DNA of 64,000 nucleotides from Winogradskyella sp. (GTDB lineage: Bacteria > Bacteroidota > Bacteroidia > Flavobacteriales > Flavobacteriaceae): the NCBI RefSeq assembly GCF_028282165.1, contig NZ_JANQIM010000033.1, positions 62,001-126,000 on the forward strand. Direction: 5' to 3'. The notes under the pieces are model-generated. The model searched no databases. It saw nothing but the letters and a program-made list of their open reading frames with translations, and had not been told where the DNA came from. Of this stretch, positions 18,516 to 26,598 are shown in pieces. Numbering within the stretch: the first letter of the stretch is position 1; each line of letters begins with the position of its first letter. The position numbers were made by a program, and so were the translations under genes.

Positions 18516-18523
18516 TAATTTTG
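18516..18523 (+). promoter_or_regulatory. Predicted promoter -7 box upstream of hmgA
   Basis: TAATTTTG matches TAnnTTTG and lies 78 bases before the hmgA ATG, giving a leader of about 70 bases. A TTTG lies 27 bases further upstream (18485-18488), wider than the usual 19-21 spacing. Confidence 0.35.
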
Positions 18524-18601
18524 CATTTTTTGTACCTTTAAAACAGAATAGGTCTGTGCGATTCGTCGTATAGTAAACTCAACTTTTTAAATCATTAAAA
18601 A

Positions 18602-19759
18602 ATGCCATTTTACCATAAATTAGGAAAGATTCCACCAAAACGCCATACACAGTTTAAAAAATCAAATGGCGACTTTTATTATGAACAATTGTTTGGTACG
18701 ATAGGGTTTGACGGTATGTCTACCAATAGCTATCATGAGCAACGACCAACACAGGTAAAGACCATAAATAAACAGTATAGTATAGCGCCCAAAGTGGCCA
18801 AAGCCAATAATATGCAATCCTATCGTTTTCATGGATTTAAAGTAACACCCGAAAACGATTACCTAGATAGCAGGAAAGTAGTTTTAACCAATAGCGATTG
18901 TAACATCATCTTAGCTGCTCCACAAGAGTCGACCAAAGACTATTTTTATAAAAATACAGATGCTGATGAGTTGATTTTTATCCATAAAGGCTCAGGGAAA
19001 CTAAGAACTCATCTCGGTAATTTAGACTTTAAATACGGTGATTATTTATTAGTGCCAAGAGGTATTATTTATAAAATGGACTTTGATACAGAAGACAATC
19101 GTTTATTTATTGTAGAGTCTTACAGACCTATTTATACGCCAAAGCGATACCGCAATTGGTTTGGGCAGCTTTTAGAGCATTCACCTTTTTGTGAACGCGA
19201 TTTGAGACAACCTCAAGAATTAGAAACGTATAACGAATCGGGGGATTTTTTAATAAAAATCAAAAAACAAGATGAAATTATAGAGATGGTATATGCATCA
19301 CATCCTTTCGACGTGGTCGGTTACGACGGCTATAATTATCCATATGCGTTTTCAATCCATGACTTTGAGCCTATAACAGGTCGTGTACACCAACCGCCAC
19401 CAGTACACCAAACGTTTGAAACGGATGCATTTGTAGTATGTAGTTTTGTACCTAGATTATACGATTATCACCCTTTAGCTGTACCAGCACCTTATAACCA
19501 TAGTAATATAGATAGCGACGAAGTACTATACTATGTCGATGGGGATTTTATGAGCAGGAATGATATTGACGCAGGTCATATTTCCCTGCATCCAGCCGGT
19601 ATTCCTCATGGGCCGCATCCAGGGGCAATGGAACGTAGTATTGGTAAGGTAAAAACTGACGAACTAGCAGTAATGGTAGATACATTTAAGCCTCTAAAAG
19701 TCACTGAAGAAGCTTTAAAAATTGCTGACGAGGATTATTACAAGTCTTGGTTAGAATAA
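18602..19759 (+). CDS. hmgA: Homogentisate 1,2-dioxygenase
   Basis: A cupin-fold iron enzyme that opens the ring of homogentisate in tyrosine and phenylalanine breakdown. The 385-residue protein carries the expected C-terminal metal-site region: VHQTFE at about residues 266-271 and IPHGPHPGAMERS near residues 336-348, with the PHGP histidine matching a known iron ligand. It is shorter than the human enzyme, as is common for Bacteroidota members. hpd, the preceding pathway step, lies two genes downstream. The next enzymes (maleylacetoacetate isomerase, fumarylacetoacetase) are not in this window. Confidence 0.92.
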   Translation: MPFYHKLGKIPPKRHTQFKKSNGDFYYEQLFGTIGFDGMSTNSYHEQRPTQVKTINKQYSIAPKVAKANNMQSYRFHGFKVTPENDYLDSRKVVLTNSDCNIILAAPQESTKDYFYKNTDADELIFIHKGSGKLRTHLGNLDFKYGDYLLVPRGIIYKMDFDTEDNRLFIVESYRPIYTPKRYRNWFGQLLEHSPFCERDLRQPQELETYNESGDFLIKIKKQDEIIEMVYASHPFDVVGYDGYNYPYAFSIHDFEPITGRVHQPPPVHQTFETDAFVVCSFVPRLYDYHPLAVPAPYNHSNIDSDEVLYYVDGDFMSRNDIDAGHISLHPAGIPHGPHPGAMERSIGKVKTDELAVMVDTFKPLKVTEEALKIADEDYYKSWLE

Positions 19760-19776
19760 TATTAAATTAGATAACC

Positions 19777-20268
19777 ATGTACATGAATCAGAATAAGCTT
19801 CCTGCTGATCCTTTAGCATTAATTTTAGGAATATTGGCATTGGTTATTGGTCTTGCAGGATGTTGCTGCTATGGACTTACGGCCATAATCCCGTTAATTA
19901 TGGCAATTATTGGATTGACAACCGCTAATAAAAGCTTAAAGCAATTCGGGGAAAATCCTGAAGCGTTTTCGTATCAATCCAGAAGTAACGTTAACACAGC
20001 AAAGACTATAAATATCATCGCTATAGTCTTAAATGGTTTGATATTATTGGGAACAATAGTTATTCTGATTTTTTATGGTACAATGTTATCATCAGGAATG
20101 CTTGAAGAGTTTAATAATGATATCTATGATAGAAGTTTTGAAGATTTAGAAATTGAGGTTGATACAACTTCTGGTTCATGGGATGAAGACACCTATATTA
20201 TTGAAGAAGATACATTAAAAACGAATGAAACCGAAGAGAAGTCATTCGATGAAATTATGAAAGATTAA
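19777..20268 (+). CDS. DUF4190-like membrane protein
   Basis: A 163-residue protein with two hydrophobic regions: residues 12-45, containing a CCC triplet after LAGC, and residues 73-97. The arrangement PLALILGILALV...CCCYGL...IIGLTTANKSLK resembles DUF4190 and related small membrane proteins. The C-terminal 50 residues are highly acidic and predicted disordered. It sits between hmgA and hpd with short gaps (17 and 33 bases), so it is probably co-transcribed, but nothing ties it to tyrosine breakdown. No function is known. An alternative ATG lies two codons downstream. Confidence 0.7.
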   Translation: MYMNQNKLPADPLALILGILALVIGLAGCCCYGLTAIIPLIMAIIGLTTANKSLKQFGENPEAFSYQSRSNVNTAKTINIIAIVLNGLILLGTIVILIFYGTMLSSGMLEEFNNDIYDRSFEDLEIEVDTTSGSWDEDTYIIEEDTLKTNETEEKSFDEIMKD

Positions 20269-20301
20269 GATTCAAAATACTAAAAAATAAAGTTTCGTAT
20301 T

Positions 20302-21462
20302 ATGGCAAAAGAAGTAAAGTCCGTTAATTACGGTTTAGAAAAAATATTTGAAGGCGCTCAAGACTTCCTACCGCTTTTAGGAACAGATTATGTTGAGTTT
20401 TACGTTGGTAATGCCAAACAGTCCGCACATTTTTATAAAACCGCTTTTGGTTTTCAGTCCTATGCTTATAAAGGTTTGGAAACAGGTTCAAAAGATCACG
20501 TTAGTTATGTCCTAAAACAAGACAAAATACGTTTGGTGCTTACAACACCATTAAATAGTAAATCGCCAATAAATGACCATATAGTGAAGCATGGCGATGG
20601 AGTTAAGGTCATTGCGTTATGGGTCGATGATGCGCGTAGATCTTATGAGGAAACCACAAAACGTGGAGCAAAATCATATATGGAACCCATTGTAGAAAAG
20701 GATGAATTTGGTGAGGTGGTAAGAGCAGGTATCTATACTTATGGAGAGACCGTACATATGTTTGTAGAACGTAAAAATTACAATGGAACCTTTATGCCTG
20801 GTTTTGTGGAATGGAAAAGCGATTATAACCCAGAACCTGTAGGTCTTAAGTATATAGACCACATGGTAGGTAATGTGGGTTGGGGGCAAATGAATACCTG
20901 GGTAAAGTGGTACGAGGATGTTATGGGTTTTGTAAATTTCCTATCCTTCGACGATAAACAGATACATACAGAATATTCGGCCTTAATGAGCAAAGTGATG
21001 AGTAATGGCAATGGACGTATAAAGTTTCCCATTAACGAACCTGCAGAAGCTGCTAAAAAATCACAAATAGAAGAATATTTAGATTTTTATGAAGATTCGG
21101 GTGTGCAACATATAGCAGTTGCCACAGACGATATTGTAAGAACCGTATCGCAACTAAAAGCCAGAGGTGTTGAGTTTTTACCACCACCACCGCAGGCCTA
21201 CTATGATATGATCCCAGAACGGTTAGGTGTCCATATGGAGATGATGAAAGAAGATATAGCCGAACTTCAAAAGTTGTCTATCCTAGTCGATGCTGACGAA
21301 GAAGGGTATTTGCTTCAGATATTTACAAAACCCGTTGAAGACAGACCGACTTTATTCTTCGAAATTATTCAGCGAATGGGAGCCCAAGGCTTTGGTGCAG
21401 GTAATTTTAAAGCTTTATTTGAGTCCATTGAGCGCGAACAAGCAAAGAGAGGAACTCTATAA
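20302..21462 (+). CDS. hpd: 4-hydroxyphenylpyruvate dioxygenase
   Basis: An iron(II) enzyme that converts 4-hydroxyphenylpyruvate to homogentisate, the substrate of HmgA. The 386-residue protein has two VOC-fold halves. Probable iron ligands of the C-terminal half are the His in YIDHMVGNV (about residue 187), the His in VQHIAVATDD (about 272) and the Glu in LFFEIIQRMG (about 353). The conserved motif GFGAGNFKALFESIE closes the protein. It follows hmgA and the DUF4190 gene on the same strand and is followed by a strong hairpin. Confidence 0.96.
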   Translation: MAKEVKSVNYGLEKIFEGAQDFLPLLGTDYVEFYVGNAKQSAHFYKTAFGFQSYAYKGLETGSKDHVSYVLKQDKIRLVLTTPLNSKSPINDHIVKHGDGVKVIALWVDDARRSYEETTKRGAKSYMEPIVEKDEFGEVVRAGIYTYGETVHMFVERKNYNGTFMPGFVEWKSDYNPEPVGLKYIDHMVGNVGWGQMNTWVKWYEDVMGFVNFLSFDDKQIHTEYSALMSKVMSNGNGRIKFPINEPAEAAKKSQIEEYLDFYEDSGVQHIAVATDDIVRTVSQLKARGVEFLPPPPQAYYDMIPERLGVHMEMMKEDIAELQKLSILVDADEEGYLLQIFTKPVEDRPTLFFEIIQRMGAQGFGAGNFKALFESIEREQAKRGTL

Positions 21463-21468
21463 AATTAA

Positions 21469-21500
21469 AGCGCGTTTAGATCCCTACTTCTAAACGCGCT
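21469..21500 (+). terminator. Strong hairpin after hpd, possible terminator
   Basis: A perfect 12-bp stem, AGCGCGTTTAGA paired with TCTAAACGCGCT, with an 8-base loop, starts six bases after the hpd stop. No T tract follows (next bases AATAAAAAACC), so it may be a weak terminator or a 3'-end stabilising structure rather than a classical terminator. Confidence 0.55.
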
Positions 21501-21701
21501 AATAAAAAACCAACTCTAAAATTTATAACAGAAAACATTGATTAATGTCTTCTGTATTTTGGTTTGTTCTACTTTAATATCGATAAATATCAAAAATGTG
21601 AGCATTAATCGAAAAATTTTTAAGAACAACTAAGGTTCTTGCTTGTATTACAGGGTTTTGATAGATTTGGAACAGTAATTGTATTTAAGATAATAGTAAC
21701 A

Positions 21702-21730
21702 TTGATATTACGTTACATTAGTTAAATTTA
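21702..21730 (+). promoter_or_regulatory. Possible promoter of the DUF3108 gene
   Basis: A TTG (21702-21704) and TAAATTTA (21723-21730) are separated by 18 bases, resembling the Bacteroidota -33/-7 pair with one mismatch in the -7 box. The ATG follows 13 bases later. Confidence 0.35.
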
Positions 21731-21743
21731 CGAACTGTAGAAT

Positions 21744-22538
21744 ATGAAGTATTTTTTTACCATATTAGTTTTCTTAGTTGGACTTAAGGCTCCTAGCGTT
21801 CAAAAAGAAACTGCCTTTCAATCAGGAGAGTGGTTTAAGTTTAGAATGAGCTACAGTGGGTGGTTTAAGGCCGGTGAAGGAACCTTAAAAGTTGAAGAGA
21901 AAAAATTAAAGGGAAAGACTGTTTATCATGTTGTAGGAAAAGGCAAAACTACCGGAATAGTAAATACCTTTTTTAGAGTTAGGGATCGCTATGAAAGTTA
22001 TTTTGATACAGAAACGGGTGTTCCTTATAAATTTATAAGAAAGGTAGATGAAGGAGGCTACACAAAAGATATTGAAATTGATTTTAATCATGAAGAGCAG
22101 AAGGCAACAGTAAATAACAAGAAACACAAAAAAGTAACAACCGTAACTACCGAAAAGGATGTTCAAGATATGGTTTCTATGTATTATTATCTCAGAAACA
22201 AAATAGATATTGAATCTTTAAATAAGGGCGATGAAATTAGGTCCAATATGTTTTTTGATGAAGAAAATTATGGGTTTAAACTCAAATACCTTGGTAGAGA
22301 GACTATAAAAGTGGATATTAATGGTTCTAGAGTTAGGGTAAAGGCCTTAAAATTTAGACCTTACGTTATGGCTGGTCGTGTTTTTAAGGAAGAAGAGAGT
22401 TTAACACTATGGGTAAGTGCAGATAAAAACAAAATTCCATTAAAGATAAAAGCAGACTTGGCAGTAGGATCCTTAAGAGCCGATTTAGTTCAGTTTAAGG
22501 GCTTAAAACACTACTTTCCAATAATTTTTGATAATTGA
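21744..22538 (+). CDS. DUF3108 domain protein, exported
   Basis: A 264-residue protein of the DUF3108 family with an N-terminal signal sequence (about residues 1-18). Typical features are an early GEWFKFRMSYSGWFKAGEGTL stretch (residues 28-48), the RVRDRYESYFD motif and the repeated strand pattern of a periplasmic beta-structure. No enzyme residues are known for the family. It is three bases upstream of kynA, so the two are likely co-transcribed, with kynA, the M23 gene and pgi forming a run of close genes. Function unknown. Confidence 0.8.
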   Translation: MKYFFTILVFLVGLKAPSVQKETAFQSGEWFKFRMSYSGWFKAGEGTLKVEEKKLKGKTVYHVVGKGKTTGIVNTFFRVRDRYESYFDTETGVPYKFIRKVDEGGYTKDIEIDFNHEEQKATVNNKKHKKVTTVTTEKDVQDMVSMYYYLRNKIDIESLNKGDEIRSNMFFDEENYGFKLKYLGRETIKVDINGSRVRVKALKFRPYVMAGRVFKEEESLTLWVSADKNKIPLKIKADLAVGSLRADLVQFKGLKHYFPIIFDN

Positions 22539-22541
22539 TTT

Positions 22542-23474
22542 ATGTCAGAACAACCTAATTACGAAGACATTATAAAAGCACTTCAAGAGAAGTACACCAA
22601 AATAGATCAAGATACCGACGACCACTTATACGGCTTGCTTTACAGCAAGCCGATTACATATTGGGACTATATACAGACCGATGCATTGTTAAACCTTCAG
22701 ATTCAACGTACAACGCTTCCAGATGAAATGGTATTTATCGCCTATCATCAAATCAATGAACTCATTTTTAAAATGATTCTTTGGGAAATTTCACAAGTTG
22801 CTGAAAAAGAAAACTTAGATGTTGTCTTTTTTGAAAGTAAAATAATGCGTATTAGTCGTTATTTCGATATGCTTACCACATCTTTTAACATAATGAGAGA
22901 TGGCATGGAGGTAGAGCAATATATGAAGTTTAGATACACTCTAACTCCAGCCAGTGGTTTTCAAAGTGCGCAGTACAGGCTTATTGAGTTTGCATCAACC
23001 GAACTTATAAATCTCATAGACTATAGATTTAGGGAAAATATAGATAGAAATACACCTTATACACATGCCTTTGAACATTTGTATTGGCAAGCAGCAGGAA
23101 AAGATCACAAAACAGGCAAAAAATCCACGCTTTTAGTTAATTTTGAAAAGCGTTATAAAGATGAGTTCTTAAGGTTTATGGAAGCATACAATACCAAAAA
23201 TCTTTGGACACGTTTTAAAGAGTTGCCAAAAGAAGATCAAAAAGATAAAGACTTGGTAAAAGCCATGCGTCATTTTGATTATACAGTTAATGTCACTTGG
23301 GTAATGGCGCATTATAATACTGCTAAACATTACATAGATAGCGGTATTGGCGATGGTGAAGCCACGGGAGGAAGTGATTGGAAAAAGTATATGCATCCAA
23401 AATATCAAAGACGAATTTTCTTCCCGGATTTATGGACGGAAGAAGAATTGAAAAATTGGGGAAATAATATATAA
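22542..23474 (+). CDS. kynA: Tryptophan 2,3-dioxygenase
   Basis: A haem enzyme that opens the indole ring of L-tryptophan to N-formylkynurenine, the first step of the kynurenine pathway. The 310-residue, all-helical protein has the family pattern: TYWDYIQTDALLNLQ (residues 38-52), FIAYHQINELIFKMIL (residues 67-82; the His and nearby residues line the active site), RYTLTPASGFQSAQYR, and FDYTVNVTWVMAHYNTAKHYI near the C-terminus. Later kynurenine pathway genes are not in the window. It follows DUF3108 by three bases. Confidence 0.95.
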   Translation: MSEQPNYEDIIKALQEKYTKIDQDTDDHLYGLLYSKPITYWDYIQTDALLNLQIQRTTLPDEMVFIAYHQINELIFKMILWEISQVAEKENLDVVFFESKIMRISRYFDMLTTSFNIMRDGMEVEQYMKFRYTLTPASGFQSAQYRLIEFASTELINLIDYRFRENIDRNTPYTHAFEHLYWQAAGKDHKTGKKSTLLVNFEKRYKDEFLRFMEAYNTKNLWTRFKELPKEDQKDKDLVKAMRHFDYTVNVTWVMAHYNTAKHYIDSGIGDGEATGGSDWKKYMHPKYQRRIFFPDLWTEEELKNWGNNI

Positions 23475-23486
23475 TTAGCATAGTTG

Positions 23487-24803
23487 ATGTACTTAAAACG
23501 ATTAATAGCAATTGCCGTTTTTATAGTACTTTTTTCTGCATGTAAGGAAGATAGGCCTCCTATACAACCTAAAAAGGATATTGCAGAAAAGGTAGAAAAA
23601 GAAAAAATTATAGAGTTTGGTTTTGATCAAAGCCAATACGAGTTCAAGAGAGACACCATAAAAAAAGGGGATACTTTTGGAATTATTTTGGAACGCCATA
23701 ATATAGGTTATCCAAAAATCTATCAAATCGCAGAAAAAGCAAAAGATACCTTTGATATTGCGACAAAACTTCAAGTTGGCAAACCCTATACCTTACTTTT
23801 TTCTAAAGATAATGCTGGAGACAGTATTCAAAAGCCTACCACCTTCATTTATCAGCAGAATTTAGAAGACTATGTGGTTATTGATTTTAAGGATTCTATT
23901 CAAGCCTATACAAAGACAAAACCCATAACCTATGTCGAAAAAACGGCGACAGGTATTATAGAGAATAACATTTCCGAAACATTAGAGCAAAAAGGCTTAA
24001 GTCAAGTACTGGCATACAAAATGGCCGATGATATATATGCTTGGACCATAGATTTTAGACGGCTCATGCCTGGCGACAGGTTCAAAGTAATTTATACGGA
24101 TAAGTATATTAACGATACTATTTATGCAGGTGTAGACAATGTTAAAGCTGCTTATTTTGAGCATAATGGTGATTCGCTTTATGCCTTTGAATTTGAAACT
24201 GATTCTATAAAAGGGGTTAAAGATTATTTTAGCGAAAAAGCTAAAAACCTACGAAGAGCTTTTTTGAAAATGCCCGTAAAGTTTGGCAGATTATCTTCTC
24301 GCTATAATCTTAAACGGCGAATTGCTTATTACGGTTACAAAGTGAGACCACATAAAGGAACGGACTTTGCAGCGCCAATTGGCACTCCAATAATGGCAAC
24401 GGCAAACGGTACCGTCATTGAATCTACCAGACGAGGAGGAAATGGCAAATATGTAAAAATAAGACATAACGCTACATACACCACGCAATACTTGCATATG
24501 AAAGCCCAAAATGTAAAGAAGGGACAATATGTTAAGCAAGGCGACATTATTGGTTGGGTTGGTATGACAGGAAATACTGGTGGCCCACACGTATGCTATC
24601 GTTTTTGGAAAAATGGAAAACAAGTCGACCCATTTAAACAAAAATTACCTGAAGCAGAACCTATTTCAGATAGTCTAAAAGCAAAATATTTAGAATATAT
24701 TAAACCAATTAAGCAGAGGCTGGATAATATTTTCTTTTTAGAAGGAGAACCTAAAGAAACTGAAAATACAATAACCGAAGATCCAATTACAGACATACAA
24801 TAA
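23487..24803 (+). CDS. M23-family peptidoglycan peptidase lipoprotein
   Basis: A 438-residue envelope lipoprotein (lipobox LFSAC, Cys19) with LysM-like or Opacity-associated N-terminal parts and a C-terminal LytM/M23 domain. Visible active-site motifs are HKGTDFAAP (His289, Asp293), LHMKAQNVKKGQ and GPHVCYRFW (His368). The family's last motif is normally HxH, but here the second His is Cys370, so zinc would be bound by His289, Asp293 and Cys370, or activity is lost. The ATG at 23487 was chosen over a TTG one codon earlier. The stop overlaps the pgi ATG (TAATG). Confidence 0.88.
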   Translation: MYLKRLIAIAVFIVLFSACKEDRPPIQPKKDIAEKVEKEKIIEFGFDQSQYEFKRDTIKKGDTFGIILERHNIGYPKIYQIAEKAKDTFDIATKLQVGKPYTLLFSKDNAGDSIQKPTTFIYQQNLEDYVVIDFKDSIQAYTKTKPITYVEKTATGIIENNISETLEQKGLSQVLAYKMADDIYAWTIDFRRLMPGDRFKVIYTDKYINDTIYAGVDNVKAAYFEHNGDSLYAFEFETDSIKGVKDYFSEKAKNLRRAFLKMPVKFGRLSSRYNLKRRIAYYGYKVRPHKGTDFAAPIGTPIMATANGTVIESTRRGGNGKYVKIRHNATYTTQYLHMKAQNVKKGQYVKQGDIIGWVGMTGNTGGPHVCYRFWKNGKQVDPFKQKLPEAEPISDSLKAKYLEYIKPIKQRLDNIFFLEGEPKETENTITEDPITDIQ

Positions 24804-26446
24804 TGGCACTTAAATCTATCAACCCCACTACAACAGAATCCTGGAAGAAATTACAGTCGCATTTTGAAACCATAAAAGCAAAACACCTTAAAGATCTTTT
24901 CGACGCTAATCCAGATAGAGTTAAAGATTTAACAGTGAAGTGGGAGGACTTTTATGTCGATTTTTCCAAGAACAGAATTACAGATGAGACTCTAGCTCTT
25001 CTTATTGAGTTGGCCAATGAAGTTGATTTAAAAGATGCTATTTCAAAATATTTTAATGGAGATATTATAAATGCTACTGAAGGAAGAGCAGTTTTACATA
25101 CAGCACTTAGAGCACCAGAAACTGCAAAAGTCTTAGTTAATGGAGACAATGTAATACCAGAAGTTTTTGAAGTAAAAGCAAAAATTAAAAAGTTTACAGA
25201 GGATGTTGTTTCTGGAGAGCATAAAGGCTATACAGGTAAAGCAATTACTGATATTGTAAATATCGGTATTGGAGGCTCTGATCTTGGGCCGGCCATGGTC
25301 GTAGACTCTTTACAATATTATAAGAACCATCTTAATACACATTTTGTGAGTAACGTTGATGGTGATCATTACAATGAGATTATTAGAAGTTTAAATCCTG
25401 AGACTACACTTTTTGTTATTGTTTCTAAAACCTTTACGACCCAAGAAACGTTATCAAACGCCAATTCGATAAGAGCTTGGTTTTTAGAGTTGTTACCTCA
25501 AGAAGCAGTCTCAAAACACTTTGTAGCGGTATCTACAAATATTGATAGTGTTAAAGCTTTCGGTATTGACGAGGAAAATATTTTCCCAATGAAAGACTGG
25601 GTTGGTGGTCGTTTTTCCTTATGGAGTGCTGTTGGCTTATCGATAAGTTTGGCTGTAGGCTATAACAACTTTGAAAGTCTATTGCATGGCGCCCATAAAA
25701 TGGACGAACATTTTAAGCATTCAGATTTTAAAGAGAACATACCAGTAATTTCAGCATTATTAACAGTTTGGTACAATAACTTTTTTAATGTCGAGAGTGA
25801 AGCTGTAATACCATATACCCAATATTTAAGTCAGTTTGCTACGTATTTACAGCAAGGTATTATGGAGAGTAATGGGAAATATGTAGACAGATCAGGAAAA
25901 GTAACGGGCTATCAAACTGGTACAGTAATCTGGGGCGAACCAGGAACCAATTCACAACATGCTTTTTTCCAGTTGATCCATCAAGGTACAAAGCTAATTC
26001 CGGCAGATTTCATTGGATTTGTAGAATCACTTCATGGAAACAAAGACCATCACAATAAGTTAATGTCTAATTATTTTGCACAGACAGAAGCCTTGATGAA
26101 TGGTAAGACTGAGGCCGAAGTATTGTCTGAGTTAGAGAATCAACCGATATCAGAAGAAGAAAGCAAATTACTTCCTTTCAAAATATTTCAAGGTAATAAA
26201 CCAACAACATCAGTATTAATAGAAAGGCTAAGTCCAGAAAGCTTAGGAAAGCTTATTGCGATGTACGAGCATAAGATATTTGTGCAAGGTATCGTATGGA
26301 ATATTTACAGCTACGATCAATTTGGTGTTGAGTTAGGCAAGCAATTGGCTAAAACAATTCTTAAGGAGTTAAATTCGGAAACAAATACAACTTTACACGA
26401 CGCATCTACTGAACATTTAATCGCACATTTTAAAGAAAAACAGTAG
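24803..26446 (+). CDS. pgi: Glucose-6-phosphate isomerase
   Basis: It interconverts glucose 6-phosphate and fructose 6-phosphate in glycolysis and gluconeogenesis. The 547-residue protein has the family signatures: IGIGGSDLGP (sugar-phosphate site), SKTFTTQET, the PGI signature VGGRFSLWSAVGL, and the C-terminal YDQFGVELGKQLAK. Its ATG shares one base with the stop of the M23 peptidase gene, which suggests translational coupling. Confidence 0.97.
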   Translation: MALKSINPTTTESWKKLQSHFETIKAKHLKDLFDANPDRVKDLTVKWEDFYVDFSKNRITDETLALLIELANEVDLKDAISKYFNGDIINATEGRAVLHTALRAPETAKVLVNGDNVIPEVFEVKAKIKKFTEDVVSGEHKGYTGKAITDIVNIGIGGSDLGPAMVVDSLQYYKNHLNTHFVSNVDGDHYNEIIRSLNPETTLFVIVSKTFTTQETLSNANSIRAWFLELLPQEAVSKHFVAVSTNIDSVKAFGIDEENIFPMKDWVGGRFSLWSAVGLSISLAVGYNNFESLLHGAHKMDEHFKHSDFKENIPVISALLTVWYNNFFNVESEAVIPYTQYLSQFATYLQQGIMESNGKYVDRSGKVTGYQTGTVIWGEPGTNSQHAFFQLIHQGTKLIPADFIGFVESLHGNKDHHNKLMSNYFAQTEALMNGKTEAEVLSELENQPISEEESKLLPFKIFQGNKPTTSVLIERLSPESLGKLIAMYEHKIFVQGIVWNIYSYDQFGVELGKQLAKTILKELNSETNTTLHDASTEHLIAHFKEKQ

Positions 26447-26557
26447 TGTAATAAGTCAATTCACCACCCTTAATCATAAGTTAACATAGACAATATTTGA
26501 TAAACAATAGTGTTAAATATCTTAACATTTAGGTAATGCTCTACTCATGGGGTTACG

Positions 26558-26565
26558 TAATTTTG
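26558..26565 (+). promoter_or_regulatory. Predicted promoter -7 box of the Oar-like receptor gene
   Basis: TAATTTTG matches TAnnTTTG and ends 33 bases before the ATG at 26599. No clear -33 element was seen. Confidence 0.4.
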
Positions 26566-26598
26566 AGCCATATAACAAACCAATAACATGTATTGATT

